DNA of 33,374 bases. It comes from an uncultured Oscillospiraceae bacterium. GTDB lineage: Bacteria; Bacillota; Clostridia; Oscillospirales; Oscillospiraceae. The first letter of the stretch is position 1, and each line of letters begins with the position of its first letter. The position numbers and the translations under genes are program-made. The stretch is taken from the NCBI GenBank assembly GCA_900759385.1, contig CAAEUZ010000116.1:1-33374 (forward strand). Direction: 5' to 3'. Positions 7,609-15,328 of this stretch are shown piece after piece. The notes beneath the pieces are model-generated. The model had not been told where the DNA came from. It ran no database searches and saw only the letters and a list, made by a program, of their open reading frames with translations.

Positions 7609-8994
7609 TTATTTCTTTTCGGCGGGAGTTATGCCACAGGACTCGTAGCTCGTCAGCGCCCAGTCCCTGCCGCGCCTCGGGCCGGTGACCTCGTGCGCGA
7701 GCAGAAGCGTAGCGAGAAAGCCAATCGCAAGGGAGGCGCACATGAATACGAGGCTGACATTGTAGCCCGCAGCGGACTCGAATCCACCCCCGGCATTGAT
7801 AAACATGCCGATTATGTACGGGAACAGTCCTCCGATGACCATTGAGAAATTGCAGCAACTTATTGCGGTCGCAAGCTGCTCTTTGCTGACGGAAGCTCCG
7901 GCAAGAGTGTAAAGCACGGGGAAGCTCGCGTTCATACAAAAGCCCATGACTAGCTGTATGGCTACGAGTACGAACGTACCGAGTCGCATGAGAGGCAACA
8001 GCAGGAAGCACAGGAAGAGCCATGCCGCACAGATAAGCACAGTGCGCTTCGCGCCCACCCTATCGGAAACCGTACCCCAGAAGAGCTGTCCCAGCCCAGA
8101 CGTTATCGTAAAAACGACGGAGAACGCGGCGGCGGCGGAGTTTTCCATCCCGCACTGGTAGGTGAGATATGGGGTCAGCCAATAATTGAATCCGAAATAC
8201 GCGCCTACAATGAAGGCGTAGGAGATGAATGCGGCGAGGACATTCTTGTTTTTGAAGAGCTTATAAAACGGCACGCCCTTGGCCTTCCCGCCGTGTTCAA
8301 GCTTAGCGTCTCGTTCTACCTCTTCGGCTGTGACGTGTGGCGTCAGGCCCATGCGTACCATGTCCTCGTTGTTTCGTATGAAGCGTTGCTTCTTAGAATA
8401 AATAAGGTAAATTACCCAGAATACTATCGGACAAAGCGGTATGATCAGGAATGGCATGTGCCAGTCGCCGGTCTGTGCCAGGATATAGGCTACCAGCAGG
8501 CTGACCAAGGCGCTGCCCCAAGGATAGCCGGTGTGGTGCGCCGAAATGATAAAGCCCTGGTACTCGTCAGGAAACCACTCTGCGCAGGCCGAGGCGTCAA
8601 TGGCCTCGCCTCCAGCGGCAAACCCAAAGCGCAGGAACTGAAGGATGAAAATAAAGGCTATGCTGCTAAACACTGGCAGACCCGTCGGGAAAGTCAGCAG
8701 CAGATAGCAAGCGGCAACTATGACCTGGCTCTTGCCGCGCAGCCATCCGGTGCCGCGCTTATCCGCCCAAGCCCCGATAAAAACAGCAAGCACTCCGCCG
8801 CCGACGGTACCCACCGTACTGAGCAGGCCTGAGGTTGATGCGCTCATGCCGAAGTATTCAACCATGGATGGCATAACCTTGTTCATTATTTCGCGGCTGC
8901 CGGTATTGAAAGCGTAGACTATCCACACCATGATCAGTATTATCCATGAGGTTTTTGGCGCACGAGGAAGGATTCTGTTCTTCTTTTTGTCCAT
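7609..8994 (-). CDS. MFS transporter, pathway copy 1
   Basis: A 461-residue major facilitator with about 12 membrane helices in two halves and a charged central loop (about 205-245, rich in Glu/Lys). Loop 2-3 has a GAWADKRG motif at 74-81 and loop 8-9 has GTVSDRVGAKR, the repeated MFS motif A. The charged N-terminus (MDKKKNR) should be cytoplasmic. The type resembles organic anion/proton symporters. Lying inside an operon of reductases, it probably imports the substrate or exports the end product. ATG at 8994 follows GAGGT. An 80-bp gap with a GC-rich hairpin separates it from the preceding hydrolase gene. Confidence 0.9.
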   Translation of the reverse strand: MDKKKNRILPRAPKTSWIILIMVWIVYAFNTGSREIMNKVMPSMVEYFGMSASTSGLLSTVGTVGGGVLAVFIGAWADKRGTGWLRGKSQVIVAACYLLLTFPTGLPVFSSIAFIFILQFLRFGFAAGGEAIDASACAEWFPDEYQGFIISAHHTGYPWGSALVSLLVAYILAQTGDWHMPFLIIPLCPIVFWVIYLIYSKKQRFIRNNEDMVRMGLTPHVTAEEVERDAKLEHGGKAKGVPFYKLFKNKNVLAAFISYAFIVGAYFGFNYWLTPYLTYQCGMENSAAAAFSVVFTITSGLGQLFWGTVSDRVGAKRTVLICAAWLFLCFLLLPLMRLGTFVLVAIQLVMGFCMNASFPVLYTLAGASVSKEQLATAISCCNFSMVIGGLFPYIIGMFINAGGGFESAAGYNVSLVFMCASLAIGFLATLLLAHEVTGPRRGRDWALTSYESCGITPAEKK

Positions 8995-9039
8995 AATATG
9001 ACCTCAATTCAGCAATGTAGTAGAGGCGTATTCGATAAT

Positions 9040-9069
9040 GCCGGCCTCCGCCGCGCCGCAGAGGCCGGC
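9040..9069 (-). other. Intercistronic GC-rich hairpin between hydrolase and MFS 1 genes
   Basis: A 9-bp perfect stem, GCCGGCCTC (9040-9048) and GAGGCCGGC (9061-9069), with a 12-nt loop. It begins about five bases beyond the hydrolase stop and has no T-run, so it more likely protects or attenuates the mRNA than ends it. Confidence 0.55.
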
Positions 9070-9074
9070 GGCGC

Positions 9075-9872
9075 TCACTTGTAGAATTCGGGTATCTTTT
9101 TCAGGCTGTTGAACTGGGCTATATCGTGCCCGAACCAGACCATGGCGTCATAGCGCTTCTGAAGCTTCTTGATCTTATCCAGGCTCCTGTAAAAACTGAC
9201 TGTGTCGGCGATAACGCCGGGCAGTCGACCGTCGTAGTTTATCTGCGCGTTCAGCGAATCGGATGTCAAAATCAGGTTCCTGTCCTCAAGCTCCAGCACG
9301 AGACCCATGACGCCTGGAGTATGTCCGGGCAGGATCACCGCGTGGATTCCGGAGAACAGCTCGCAGTCCTCATCCACGTAATGGACAACCTTCAGCTCCG
9401 CGAGGACGTCGGCGCGGTTATAGAAGCCGTGATTGGCCGGGTCTGTGCCGTTCATTACGGTAGTAAAGGCAAATTCTGCCTCTGGACGGCTCACCCAAAA
9501 CTCCGCGGTGTCCTTGAAGAGCTGGATGTTGCCTATATGATCCATGTGCATGTGCGAAATGACTATGTGTTTTATATCTTCAGGCGCAAGACCAAGTTTC
9601 GCCAGCCCCTCTGTCAGCGTTTCACCCTCTACCGGAGAGTAGTAGCAGGTCTCGGTTATGCATTCGGGCCAGAGCTCGTCGGAGTTGGGGGCGGAGCCAA
9701 TGTCATAGAGTACATAGCCGGCCTCGGGGTGATCTATAAGCACGCAGTAGCTCGGCCCCTGGTACCAGACAGTTTCCACCTTTGGGTTAGTGCGGGTGCC
9801 GACGTTGTAGTTGTTGTAGCTTAGATTGATGTCGTTGTTCAGGCGCCCGCAGCCGATGACGTATACCTTCAT
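9075..9872 (-). CDS. Metallo-beta-lactamase-fold hydrolase, lactonase-like
   Basis: A 265-residue di-zinc hydrolase. All ligand motifs are present: HMHMDH (His107, His109, Asp111, His112), His184 in PGHTPG, Asp205 in LTSDSL and His249 in WFGHD. Gene length, the DHPEAGYVLYDIGSAPN opening and these spacings resemble N-acyl homoserine lactonases of the AiiA/AttM group rather than glyoxalase II or beta-lactamase. In this operon a lactone or ester of the pathway substrate is the likelier target than a signalling lactone; both remain possible. No signal peptide is visible, so it acts in the cytoplasm. ATG at 9872 follows GGGAGGAG. Confidence 0.86.
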   Translation of the reverse strand: MKVYVIGCGRLNNDINLSYNNYNVGTRTNPKVETVWYQGPSYCVLIDHPEAGYVLYDIGSAPNSDELWPECITETCYYSPVEGETLTEGLAKLGLAPEDIKHIVISHMHMDHIGNIQLFKDTAEFWVSRPEAEFAFTTVMNGTDPANHGFYNRADVLAELKVVHYVDEDCELFSGIHAVILPGHTPGVMGLVLELEDRNLILTSDSLNAQINYDGRLPGVIADTVSFYRSLDKIKKLQKRYDAMVWFGHDIAQFNSLKKIPEFYK

Positions 9873-9920
9873 TATTTCTCCTCCCGTTTGTGATTTTTAA
9901 GACTATCGTTATTTTGATTT

Positions 9921-9945
9921 GCGGGCCGCGGCAGCGACGGCCCGC
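9921..9945 (-). other. Intercistronic GC-rich hairpin between MFS 2 and hydrolase genes
   Basis: An 8-bp perfect stem, GCGGGCCG (9921-9928) and CGGCCCGC (9938-9945), six bases beyond the MFS 2 stop in the 78-bp gap. It has no T-run on the transcribed strand. With the similar hairpin at 9040-9069 it brackets the hydrolase gene. Confidence 0.55.
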
Positions 9946-9950
9946 GCGTA

Positions 9951-11171
9951 TCAGTTGACTGAAACTGCCTGCTTTTTGCGTATTAATACAGCGATTATCA
10001 GGGCGACTACACCGACGGCGGCTATTCCCGCGGAGATCATGAAGCCAGTGGCGTAGGACCCGGTGGATTCAAGACACTGAGAGGCGAGAGTGGGCCCAAC
10101 GACGGCGGAAATAGTATACGCCAGGTACATAACCGACCAGTTTGCGCCCGCATTTTTGGAGCCCCAGAACTCATCCGTCGTGGCCTTCATCACGGTATTG
10201 CTGCCGCCAAACGCTACCTGGATAAGGAGAAGCGCCACAATAACTACCCATCCTGTCACCTGGGAGGCTATGACGCCAATAATGAGAGTGACAATTGTTA
10301 TGAAAAAGAGGGGTTTGATTCGCCCTATTTTATCGGATATGGTTGCGAGACCGAAACGTCCCACAAGACTGGCGACGGAGAGCACGCCTACGAGCGTGGC
10401 TGCCTGGGTGGCATTAAACCCACCAAGGTTCTGACAGATATTTGAAGCGTGCCCCATCACCATGTTTCCGGACGTGGCAGCACAGACATATGTCACAAAC
10501 ATGAGGTAGAAAAGCGGCTCGCGCAGCATCTGACCAGCGGTTTTGTCCGAGGCCGCCGATTCGGCCGCCTTCTCCGCCTTCCACCCGGGAGGGGTCCAGC
10601 CCTCTTCCGGCTTTTTCATGAGCCAGAAGCAGCAGAGGAGAATCACAATGAATATGACGCCGACAACTTTCAGCGAAGCGGAGGGGCTCATATTCTCAAT
10701 GAACGCCTGGCTCACGGGGGCGAGAACCAGCGGTGAGAGCCCTGCGCCGCTGAGGGTAACGCCTGATGCGAGGCCGCGCTTGTCGGGGAACCATTTTGCG
10801 GAGACGGTGTTGGCCGTCATGTAGAGCAGGCCGTTGCCTATACCGGCGATAACGCTGTAGGCAAGCACCAGCATCAGCTCGCTGGTGGCAAAGCCAGCAA
10901 CAATAAATCCAGAACCGAAGAGAATGCCTCCGACCAGGTAAGTGATGCGCGAATCGATTTTATCAAGGGGTTTGCCAATACACAGGCTTGTCAGCTGTGC
11001 CACTATCTGCATCAGGGAGTAGCCGGCGGTTACTTCTGCCATGTTCCAGCCGTATTCAGTGACCAGCGCGCTGGAGAAAACGCTCCAGATATAAAACCCG
11101 CCGGTGCAGAACAGCGCGGCACAGCAGGCCATAAGCCTCCAGCCTCTGGAGATGCCTCTTTTAGCAGTCAT
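9951..11171 (-). CDS. MFS transporter, pathway copy 2 (OxlT/monocarboxylate-like)
   Basis: A 406-residue major facilitator with about 12 membrane helices. The start, GWRLMACCAALFCTGGFYIWSVFSSALVTEYGW, and the loop GKPLDKIDSR followed by LVGGILFGSGF, resemble the oxalate/formate antiporter and monocarboxylate transporter group. Loop 8-9 carries ATISDKIGRIKPL. Members usually carry organic acids, often as exchangers, so one of the two pathway carriers may import the substrate and the other release an acidic product. It ends with a basic tail (IRKKQAVSVN). ATG at 11171 follows GGGAGGG. The alcohol dehydrogenase gene ends 15 bp upstream. Confidence 0.9.
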   Translation of the reverse strand: MTAKRGISRGWRLMACCAALFCTGGFYIWSVFSSALVTEYGWNMAEVTAGYSLMQIVAQLTSLCIGKPLDKIDSRITYLVGGILFGSGFIVAGFATSELMLVLAYSVIAGIGNGLLYMTANTVSAKWFPDKRGLASGVTLSGAGLSPLVLAPVSQAFIENMSPSASLKVVGVIFIVILLCCFWLMKKPEEGWTPPGWKAEKAAESAASDKTAGQMLREPLFYLMFVTYVCAATSGNMVMGHASNICQNLGGFNATQAATLVGVLSVASLVGRFGLATISDKIGRIKPLFFITIVTLIIGVIASQVTGWVVIVALLLIQVAFGGSNTVMKATTDEFWGSKNAGANWSVMYLAYTISAVVGPTLASQCLESTGSYATGFMISAGIAAVGVVALIIAVLIRKKQAVSVN

Positions 11172-11186
11172 GCCGTTGCCCTCCCG

Positions 11187-12227
11187 TCAATTGTCATCCC
11201 CTATGTTGAACACTACCTTGTATGCTGTCTTGCTGTCATACTTCTCCAGAGCCTTTTCCCAGTCCTCGAGCTTGTAGACCGCGTCGGACAGCGGCTTGAG
11301 GTTGACCTGATGGTTCTCAAGCAGCTTAACCGCCTGGGGCCAGTTGTGACTTATGGAGCTCATCGCGCCGTATATGCGCAGCTCCTTCTGGAAGATGCGC
11401 AACCAGTCTATCGTGCTGCCCATTCCTGCGTGAGCGGCGAACTGGATTAAAGCGCCCTCTTTGCGCAGAATGTCGAGGCCCATGTTTACCGCGCTGTCGG
11501 TGCCGCTGCACTCCATTACCACGTTGGCGCCGTATCCACCGGTGAGCTCAAGCACTTTGGCCCTGAGGTCTTCTTTCTGAAAATCAACTATGTAGTCCGC
11601 GCCGAGCTTTTTCGCCATCTCAAGCCTGGGCGTGCTGTGCGTGGTGCCCGCCACGAGCACTTTAGCCCCCATCGCACGGGCTATCTGGGCGTTCATCTGG
11701 CCCATCGGGCCGGGACCTAGGACAACAACCAGCATACCCGGTTGGATGGGGGTGAAATCGAAGCAGGCACGGCAGCAACAGGCGAGCGGCTCGATGAGCG
11801 CGGCCTCATTGGCGTCAATCTCCTCCGGCACGGGAACGATGTCGCGCTCGGGTATGATGACATACTCGGCGAACACGCCGTCATAGACATAGCCCATACT
11901 CTTGCGCTCTACGCACATGTTGATATAGCTGTCGCGGCAGTATTCGCAGGTGCCGCAGAGGTGATGGCCTATCTCCGCCGTAACCCTCTGGCCTACAGAG
12001 TACTTCTTTACTCCTTCTCCGAGCTCCACAATGCGTCCTACGAACTCGTGGCCGAGCACGACGGGCGGTGTGCAGCCCATCTCACCCTTTATAACGTGCA
12101 CGTCGCTGCCGCATATTCCGGCGCGTATGACTTTGCACTTTACCTCGCCCGGGCCGGGTACCGGCTCGGGCAGCTCGCGCAGCTCGATGCTACCTGCGCC
12201 AGGCGCGTATTTGACAAGGCCCTTCAT
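11187..12227 (-). CDS. Zinc-dependent alcohol dehydrogenase (MDR, sorbitol/threonine dehydrogenase-like)
   Basis: Oxidises an alcohol or reduces a ketone with NAD(P). The 346 residues match the medium-chain dehydrogenase family in length and order: GroES-like domain with catalytic zinc ligands Cys39 (GICGSD), His60 and Glu61 (LGHEFVG), structural zinc cysteines 91, 94, 97 and 105 in CGTCEYCRDSYINMC, then a Rossmann domain with GPGPMG (171-176). Both zinc sites are complete. Reaction direction and substrate are not readable; in context it should interconvert a hydroxyl and keto group that sets up or follows ene reduction. ATG at 12227 follows AAAGGAGAG, which itself spans the stop of the preceding EthD-like gene, so the two are closely spaced (15 bp). 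Confidence 0.92.
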   Translation of the reverse strand: MKGLVKYAPGAGSIELRELPEPVPGPGEVKCKVIRAGICGSDVHVIKGEMGCTPPVVLGHEFVGRIVELGEGVKKYSVGQRVTAEIGHHLCGTCEYCRDSYINMCVERKSMGYVYDGVFAEYVIIPERDIVPVPEEIDANEAALIEPLACCCRACFDFTPIQPGMLVVVLGPGPMGQMNAQIARAMGAKVLVAGTTHSTPRLEMAKKLGADYIVDFQKEDLRAKVLELTGGYGANVVMECSGTDSAVNMGLDILRKEGALIQFAAHAGMGSTIDWLRIFQKELRIYGAMSSISHNWPQAVKLLENHQVNLKPLSDAVYKLEDWEKALEKYDSKTAYKVVFNIGDDN

Positions 12228-12242
12228 TTTTTCTCTCCTTTC

Positions 12243-12989
12243 TCAGCTGTGCCTATAGTAGCCGTCATAGCCGTCAAAAATCTCCGGGATATAGGCGTCC
12301 CAGCGCTTCATGACGTACTCCTCTCCGCACATGGAGAAGAACTTGTCGAGGAAATGCTTGCAGTCGTCCTGGATTTCCTTCTGTGCCGAGGGACGGGAGA
12401 AGTGCGCGAAACGGAAGGCGTCTATACTCCAATAGTCGAGTATGCACAGTCCGTTCCAGGCGACGGCGTTGGGTACAAGCGTATTTATGAAGTGCTGCTG
12501 GCCGTAAAACCCCGCTCCTATATGAGTATGAAGGGCAAGCGGGGCGTGTACGAACTCCCAGTAGTCGAAGAAGTCACGCGGGTTTTCGTCCTCACGGCAC
12601 TTGCAAAGGCCGATGCGCTTAATCCAGGGGCTCTTTGTACCAACCTCCCATTTCGCAAGCGTCGGGCGGCAGACGACCTCATCAGTGTCATAGGCGCCGA
12701 GGATCTTGATCTCCGGTTCGCCTTCATACATGCTCATGAAGTCGAATCCGTCTTTTACCCACAGCTCGTCCATGGCGAATATACCGCTCTCGTCATATCC
12801 GCCCCAGCCCCAGCCTGCGTCGATGAGCGCCTGGGACGGAACCACAATGTTGTTCGCGTAATACTGGAGTACGTTTTCGTCAGCAGTTATGCGCGGGCAA
12901 TGCTCTTTCAGGTAATACTCATGGAATTGCTCACGGGTTTTGCCCGTCGCAGTGCCCAGAAAGACGACCTTCTTGTTCATTTTCAGCAT
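12243..12989 (-). CDS. Tandem EthD-like (dimeric alpha+beta barrel) protein
   Basis: A 248-residue cytoplasmic protein that seems to contain two EthD-type ferredoxin-like units. The first has TREQFHEYYLKEHCPRI (about 18-34) and the second has NPRDFFDYWEFVHAPLA (about 136-152); both match the family pattern of an aromatic helix ending in H-x-P followed by a hydrophobic residue. EthD-type proteins include small accessory proteins of ether degradation and cyclases or isomerases acting on polyketide and aromatic compounds, usually one unit per chain and paired in dimers. Here the dimer would be fused in one chain. The second half is rich in Trp, His and Phe, as expected for a pocket. Catalytic or carrier role is unknown. 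ATG at 12989 follows AAAGGAG. Confidence 0.7.
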   Translation of the reverse strand: MLKMNKKVVFLGTATGKTREQFHEYYLKEHCPRITADENVLQYYANNIVVPSQALIDAGWGWGGYDESGIFAMDELWVKDGFDFMSMYEGEPEIKILGAYDTDEVVCRPTLAKWEVGTKSPWIKRIGLCKCREDENPRDFFDYWEFVHAPLALHTHIGAGFYGQQHFINTLVPNAVAWNGLCILDYWSIDAFRFAHFSRPSAQKEIQDDCKHFLDKFFSMCGEEYVMKRWDAYIPEIFDGYDGYYRHS

Positions 12990-13025
12990 GCTTATACACT
13001 CCTTTATTTATTGTTTAATTGTATT

Positions 13026-14969
13026 TCATGCGTTCATGCCGGCCTCAAAGCCCTGCTGAATGTTCTTGTACCCATTTTTGCCGCTCTCGGCGTCGCCGGC
13101 GACGATCACCTTACAGCCGCAATCCTTGAGTTCCTCGGCGAGCGGTGCGTAGGGCTTTACGCCGAGGGCCATGACCACGAGGTCGAGGCCCTTAAACTCG
13201 TGCTTTTCCTCCGGGTCGTCCACGCTGGATACGATGACCGAACTATCCGTAACCTCTTCCACCTTCGTGGACGTATGCACTTCGACGCCGTATTCCTTAT
13301 AGCTGTCGAGAATCATCTTCTTGGGGCTCTTTTCGCCGTCTACCATTATATCTGGCAGCATTTCGACAACGACGACGTGCTTGGCACCGTGGACGGAGAG
13401 GTGCTCGGCAGTCTCGGCGCCGACCAGGCCGCCGCCGGCCACGAGGATGTTCTTGCCGATGTCTACCGGGTACTTGCCGGTGAGTACGTCGATCGCCGGC
13501 ACAACCAGCGGGTTGCCGCGCAGGCCGGGGATGGGCGGCATAAGCGGCGTGGAGCCGGTGGTGACGATGACCGTGTCGGGCTTGCCGGCTTCAACCATTT
13601 CGCGTGTGAGCTCGGTGTTGAGCTTGACCTCGATGCCCAGCTTATTTATCTGCACCTGCTGCCAGTACAGGAAGGAGTCGTACTCCTCCTTGCAGGGTGG
13701 CACGGAAGCGGCAATCCACTGCCCGCCGAGGCGGTCGCTCTTTTCAAACAGCGTGACCTTGTGGCCGCGCTTTGCAGCTACGATTGCTGCTTCACATCCT
13801 GCCACACCGCCGCCGGCTATGTAGACGTTCTTGGGCTCAGAGACCTTACTGAGATCATAGGTGAACTCCATACCGGTGAGCGGATTGACCACGCAGCGGA
13901 TCTGATTGCCGCGGCCGTTCTCGCCGGTGCAGCCCTGGCAGCAGCCGATGCAGTGGATGATGTCCTCAAAGCGGCCTTCCTTGGCCTTGTTCGGCATCTC
14001 GGGATCGGCTAGCGAGGAGCGCGCCATGGTGCACATATCGGCCTTGCCCTGGAGGAGGATGCTCTCGGCCATAACGGGGTCGTTTATGCGTCCGGTGGCA
14101 ACGACGGGGACGTCCACTACCTGCTTGATGGCCCAGGCGTTGTTGACGAACGCGGCCTTGGGTACGGCGGCGGGCGCTATCAGCGTGTGGCGGGAAACGT
14201 ACATGCCCTGAGTGCAGTGAATCATATCAGCACCGGCCTCAACCGCCATCCGGGCGAAAATCTGCGACTCCTCAAGGGTGATGCCACCGGGGACGTAATC
14301 GCAGGTTCCCAGGCGGTAGGATATCGGGAAGTCGGGGCCAACCTTTTTGCGGACGTTCTTTATAATCTCAACCATGAACTTGGCGCGGTTTTCAATCGTG
14401 CCGCCGAACTCGTCGAAACGCTTGTTCGCCTCGGGCGAAAGGAACTGATTTATGAGATAACCGTGACCGCCGTGAACCTCTACCATGTCGAAGCCGCACT
14501 CCTTGGCGCGGCGCGCGGTGTCTCCGAAGCGCTCGATAAGCTCCCATACCTCCTCGTTGGTAAGCTCGCGCGGCGTGTCGGTGCAGCTCGCCTCGCGTAT
14601 TGCGGAGGGCCCGACGGGCTGGACGCCCTGAACGCGCATAGTCGTCTGGCGTCCGGCGTGGTAAATCTGACACCCGAGGACGCCCCCCGCTGCGTGGACG
14701 CGCCGTACCATCTCGGCGTGCGCAGGGATCTGCTCATCGCACCAGAGCCCGGCCTGGCGGGCAAACGAATTGGCGTGCTCTGTGACCCCATAATTCTCGG
14801 TGAATATAATACCCCAGCCGCCGCGCGCCTTGTGCTCAAGGTACTGTATCCACTTCTCAGTAGGCAGGCCGTCTGTGCCGCAATATTGCGTGACCATGGC
14901 AGATACGACCATGCGATTGGGAAGCGTGAGCTTGTTTACAGTGATAGGCTCAAATATTTTGCGGAGCAT
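13026..14969 (-). CDS. OYE-family flavin/Fe-S ene-reductase (2,4-dienoyl-CoA reductase type), copy 2
   Basis: First gene of the operon, 647 residues. The TIM barrel carries HGGHGYL (His166, His169, Tyr171); the cluster cysteines are 340, 343, 347 and 359, in the standard C-x2-C-x3-C-x11-C spacing. The FAD/NAD(P) module follows with AGGGVAGCEAA (385-395) and AGGGLVGAETA. Predicted chemistry is NAD(P)H-driven reduction of an enone or enoate. It differs clearly from copy 1 in sequence, so the two probably act on different bonds or intermediates. An ATG at 14999 extends the frame by ten codons, but AGAGGGAC lies about six bases before the ATG at 14969, and MLRKIFEPITVNKLTLPNR is the usual family beginning, so 14969 is chosen. 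A leader of about 60 nt separates it from the promoter at 15038-15066. Confidence 0.9.
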   Translation of the reverse strand: MLRKIFEPITVNKLTLPNRMVVSAMVTQYCGTDGLPTEKWIQYLEHKARGGWGIIFTENYGVTEHANSFARQAGLWCDEQIPAHAEMVRRVHAAGGVLGCQIYHAGRQTTMRVQGVQPVGPSAIREASCTDTPRELTNEEVWELIERFGDTARRAKECGFDMVEVHGGHGYLINQFLSPEANKRFDEFGGTIENRAKFMVEIIKNVRKKVGPDFPISYRLGTCDYVPGGITLEESQIFARMAVEAGADMIHCTQGMYVSRHTLIAPAAVPKAAFVNNAWAIKQVVDVPVVATGRINDPVMAESILLQGKADMCTMARSSLADPEMPNKAKEGRFEDIIHCIGCCQGCTGENGRGNQIRCVVNPLTGMEFTYDLSKVSEPKNVYIAGGGVAGCEAAIVAAKRGHKVTLFEKSDRLGGQWIAASVPPCKEEYDSFLYWQQVQINKLGIEVKLNTELTREMVEAGKPDTVIVTTGSTPLMPPIPGLRGNPLVVPAIDVLTGKYPVDIGKNILVAGGGLVGAETAEHLSVHGAKHVVVVEMLPDIMVDGEKSPKKMILDSYKEYGVEVHTSTKVEEVTDSSVIVSSVDDPEEKHEFKGLDLVVMALGVKPYAPLAEELKDCGCKVIVAGDAESGKNGYKNIQQGFEAGMNA

Positions 14970-15037
14970 TTTACAGTCCCTCTTTCTCATAATGTTCACA
15001 AATGAAATTCTTGTGTCTTATTACGAACTATGCTATT

Positions 15038-15066
15038 ATATTAACAACATCGATAAAGCCTGTCAA
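15038..15066 (-). promoter_or_regulatory. Promoter of the nine-gene catabolic operon
   Basis: On the minus strand a perfect -35 TTGACA (15066-15061) is 17 bp from TAATAT (15043-15038). It lies in the AT-rich gap between the divergent operon and regulator gene. The alternative -10 TATAAT at 15040-15035 would need a 20-bp spacer. Confidence 0.6.
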
Positions 15067-15233
15067 TTAACAAACTGGATAAAATACTGCTGAAAAATTC
15101 GTGTAGTAAGACCATAGATTCATATTATGAAACATTATTCGTCAAACACGCTTGTTGACTGCAGTGATTTCCACACAAACGAGTCGCTTAAATCAAGCAA
15201 TTGAGGTTCTTATAATGAAATTAAAATATCATA

Positions 15234-15262
15234 TTGCAAATTTCGATTGAAAGTGATAGGAT
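15234..15262 (+). promoter_or_regulatory. Promoter of the iclR-type gene
   Basis: TTGCAA (15234-15239) and TAGGAT (15257-15262) at 17 bp. A better -10, TATAAT at 15263-15268, overlaps but would need a 23-bp spacer, so the exact start point is uncertain. Confidence 0.45.
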
Positions 15263-15274
15263 TATAATAAAGTT

Positions 15275-15304
15275 GTTTACAATTAAATAATTCTTATTGT
15301 AAAC
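15275..15304. promoter_or_regulatory. Palindromic operator in front of iclR-type gene
   Basis: A 9-bp perfect inverted repeat, GTTTACAAT (15275-15283) and ATTGTAAAC (15296-15304), with a 12-bp spacer, immediately downstream of the -10. Bound protein would block transcription of the regulator gene, the common autoregulation pattern of IclR proteins. A weaker element, GTCAA-N9-TTGAC at 15141-15159, lies nearer the middle of the 359-bp gap. Confidence 0.55.
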
Positions 15305-15328
15305 CATACTATTTATCAGGTGATATGC

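Noticed and set aside
11742..14012. 756-codon plus-strand open frame across the alcohol dehydrogenase, EthD-like and OYE genes
   Set aside because: It spans several well-supported minus-strand genes and their ribosome sites and has no recognisable domain; codon bias of the other strand explains it.
15040..15073. Direct repeat ATTAACAA (15040-15047 and 15066-15073) as operator for the catabolic promoter
   Set aside because: Short and AT-rich in an AT-rich gap; the 26-bp distance may be chance, so it is not listed as a site.
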